The translations under genes and the position numbers were made by a program. Shown piece by piece: positions 4,829 to 6,142 of a stretch of 6,142 bases of DNA. How positions within the stretch are numbered: position 1 is the first letter of the stretch; each line of letters starts with the position of its first letter. Origin of the DNA: CAYXBG01 sp964463145 (GTDB lineage Bacteria; Acidobacteriota; UBA6911; RPQK01; CBDAPI01); NCBI GenBank assembly GCA_964463145.1, contig CAYXBG010000095.1:1-6142 (forward strand). Reading direction: 5' to 3'. A model generated the notes under the pieces. The model made no database searches and was not told where the DNA came from. It worked only from the letters and a program-made list of their open reading frames with translations.

Positions 4829-6142
4829 ATGATCAGTTACGATTCACTTTATAAGAAAGTTCAGTCGTACGCTCCCAGCGCCGATATGGTGCTTTTGAAG
4901 AAAGCCTTTGAGTTTTCAGAAGAGGCGCACCAGGGTCAGATTAGAGATTCAGGAGACCCTTACTTTTCCCACCCTTTAGAGGTTGCCAACATCCTGGCCG
5001 ATATGAGACTAGATGTAGTCTGTGTTGCTGTTGGGCTTCTCCATGACGTAGTCGAGGATACGCTAACAGATATTAGTCGGATCGAAGATATATTCGGCTC
5101 TGATGTAGGGCACATTGTTGAGGGAGTCACAAAAATCAGCCAAATAAGTTTTTCTTCCAGGAGGGAAAAACAGGTTGAGAACTTTCGTAAGCTTCTGTTG
5201 GCAATGGTTGATGACATCCGTGTTGTGCTGGTGAAGTTAGCAGATCGGCTTCACAATATGAGGACTCTCCAGCATATACCATCTCAAAAACAGCGTTATA
5301 TTGCCCGAGAGACACTTGATATCTACGCTCCGATTGCTTACCGGTTGGGGATTGCTAGGATCCGTGGAGAGCTTGAGGAGTTGGCTTTTCGACATCTGGA
5401 GCCTTCTTCCTATGAAAAGCTCAACAGGCAGGTCGAAAAGAAGCTCTCGCACAGTGATGAGTTTATCCGTGGTGTCATCAAGCGTATTGAGAATAATTTC
5501 CTGGATCAGGATTTCGAGATCACAGTACAGAGTCGAATTAAGAGATTGTACAGCGTTTATACAAAGATGAAACGGCAGAGGATTGAACTCGACCAAGTAT
5601 ATGACTTTATTGCTTTTCGTCTCATTGCGCCAAGCGTTAATGATTGTTACACCGCTCTGGGTATTGTCAACAACATGTGGAATCCTGTGCCGGGGCGCAT
5701 TAAGGATTTTATTGCTATGCCGCGCCCCAATATGTATCAGTCACTCCACACCACAGTTCTTAGTCAAGGTGGGCAACCCTTCGAGATTCAGATACGTACA
5801 CCAGATATGCACCAGATAGCAGAAGAAGGGATCGCGGCGCATTGGATGTACAAGGAAGGCTTGTCGCCCCGTCAGCCTGGGTCAGAGGCAAGACAGTTCG
5901 TCTGGCTTCGGCGTGTCTTGGAATGGCAAAAAGAAGTTAGTGATCCACATCATTTCCTGAGTAATCTGAAAATTGAGCTCTATCCTCGTGAAGTGTACAT
6001 ATTCACTCCCAAGGGAGAAGTTGTGACACTCCCTAAAGGGGCTACTTCGATTGACTTTGCCTATTCTATTCACACCGAAGTTGGAAATCATTGTATGGGG
6101 GCAAAAATAAATCATGCGGTTGTACCTTTAAATACCTGTTTA
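4829..6142 (+). CDS. rel: Bifunctional (p)ppGpp synthetase/hydrolase Rel/SpoT, N-terminal 438 residues (partial)
   Basis: This enzyme makes (p)ppGpp from ATP and GTP/GDP and degrades it, setting the stringent response. The frame is open from ATG 4829 to the window edge. Residues follow those known for Rel of Streptococcus equisimilis with an offset of five. The hydrolase (HD) domain at about 20-170 has R39, H48, the HDVVED motif at 72-77, D139 and N143, so all metal and catalytic positions are present. The synthetase domain at about 225-345 has SRIKRLYS (235-242), YDFIAFR with D259, PGRIKDFIA (288-296), NMYQSLHT with Y303 (301-308) and FEIQIRT with E319. RxKD, rather than the ExDD of E. coli RelA, marks the bifunctional class. 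The TGS domain begins near 381 (EVYIFTPKGE) and is cut by the edge, so the helical, zinc-finger and ACT regions are not seen. ATG 4829 has a GGGG site six bases upstream; in-frame ATG 4817 is an alternative without one. A stop at 4781-4783 limits further extension. Confidence 0.95.
   Translation, partial: MISYDSLYKKVQSYAPSADMVLLKKAFEFSEEAHQGQIRDSGDPYFSHPLEVANILADMRLDVVCVAVGLLHDVVEDTLTDISRIEDIFGSDVGHIVEGVTKISQISFSSRREKQVENFRKLLLAMVDDIRVVLVKLADRLHNMRTLQHIPSQKQRYIARETLDIYAPIAYRLGIARIRGELEELAFRHLEPSSYEKLNRQVEKKLSHSDEFIRGVIKRIENNFLDQDFEITVQSRIKRLYSVYTKMKRQRIELDQVYDFIAFRLIAPSVNDCYTALGIVNNMWNPVPGRIKDFIAMPRPNMYQSLHTTVLSQGGQPFEIQIRTPDMHQIAEEGIAAHWMYKEGLSPRQPGSEARQFVWLRRVLEWQKEVSDPHHFLSNLKIELYPREVYIFTPKGEVVTLPKGATSIDFAYSIHTEVGNHCMGAKINHAVVPLNTCL

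Noticed and set aside
5237..5596. Minus- and plus-strand ORFs inside the rel gene
   Set aside because: The region encodes continuous, conserved Rel hydrolase and synthetase motifs in the main frame; the other frames show no independent signal.

Overview
The window is a compact, almost entirely plus-strand stretch of bacterial chromosome: the 3' end of secD, complete secF, a TonB-type energy-transduction operon (tonB, exbB/tolQ-like, two different exbD/tolR-like genes, a TPR lipoprotein), an intrinsic terminator, and the first 438 codons of a bifunctional Rel/SpoT (p)ppGpp enzyme that runs off the right edge. No phage, transposon, CRISPR array, tRNA or rRNA is visible.

The likely source is an Acidobacteriota-like Gram-negative bacterium of mid GC. 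This is an inference from remembered family resemblance: a TonB with the opening MFDNLIES, an uninterrupted proline tract, GGVP-type glycine repeats and a terminal VGG-type linker; a SecF with an inserted helix-hairpin-like segment; and a TonB-ExbB-ExbD-ExbD-TPR gene order. A 16S or concatenated-marker search would settle it.

Layout: 1-128 secD tail; 179-1378 secF, whose ribosome-binding site favours ATG 179 over GTG 161; 1379-1563 a 185-base gap with a branched hairpin plus T-run, a possible promoter lying across the hairpin's left arm, and a 15-codon possible leader ORF; 1564-4713 the five-gene TonB operon, with gaps of 48, -1, 15 and 22 bases (16 if the lipoprotein starts at 3916); 4742-4771 a strong terminator enclosed by a 9-bp inverted repeat; 4770-4799 a candidate promoter for rel, with a perfect TTGACA at the end of the terminator T-run; 4829-6142 rel.

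How the genes fit together: SecD/SecF use the proton motive force to help the Sec translocon release exported proteins. ExbB/ExbD pairs form a proton-driven motor in the inner membrane that energises TonB, which spans the periplasm to power outer-membrane receptors. The TPR lipoprotein, the last gene of the operon, is probably an envelope-anchored scaffold or accessory. Rel is a separate stringent-response unit behind its own terminator and promoter.

I do not see a clearly new biological system. The points most worth checking are the cysteine-bearing insertion in SecF, the two unlike ExbD copies, the possible attenuator before tonB, and the terminator/promoter overlap before rel.
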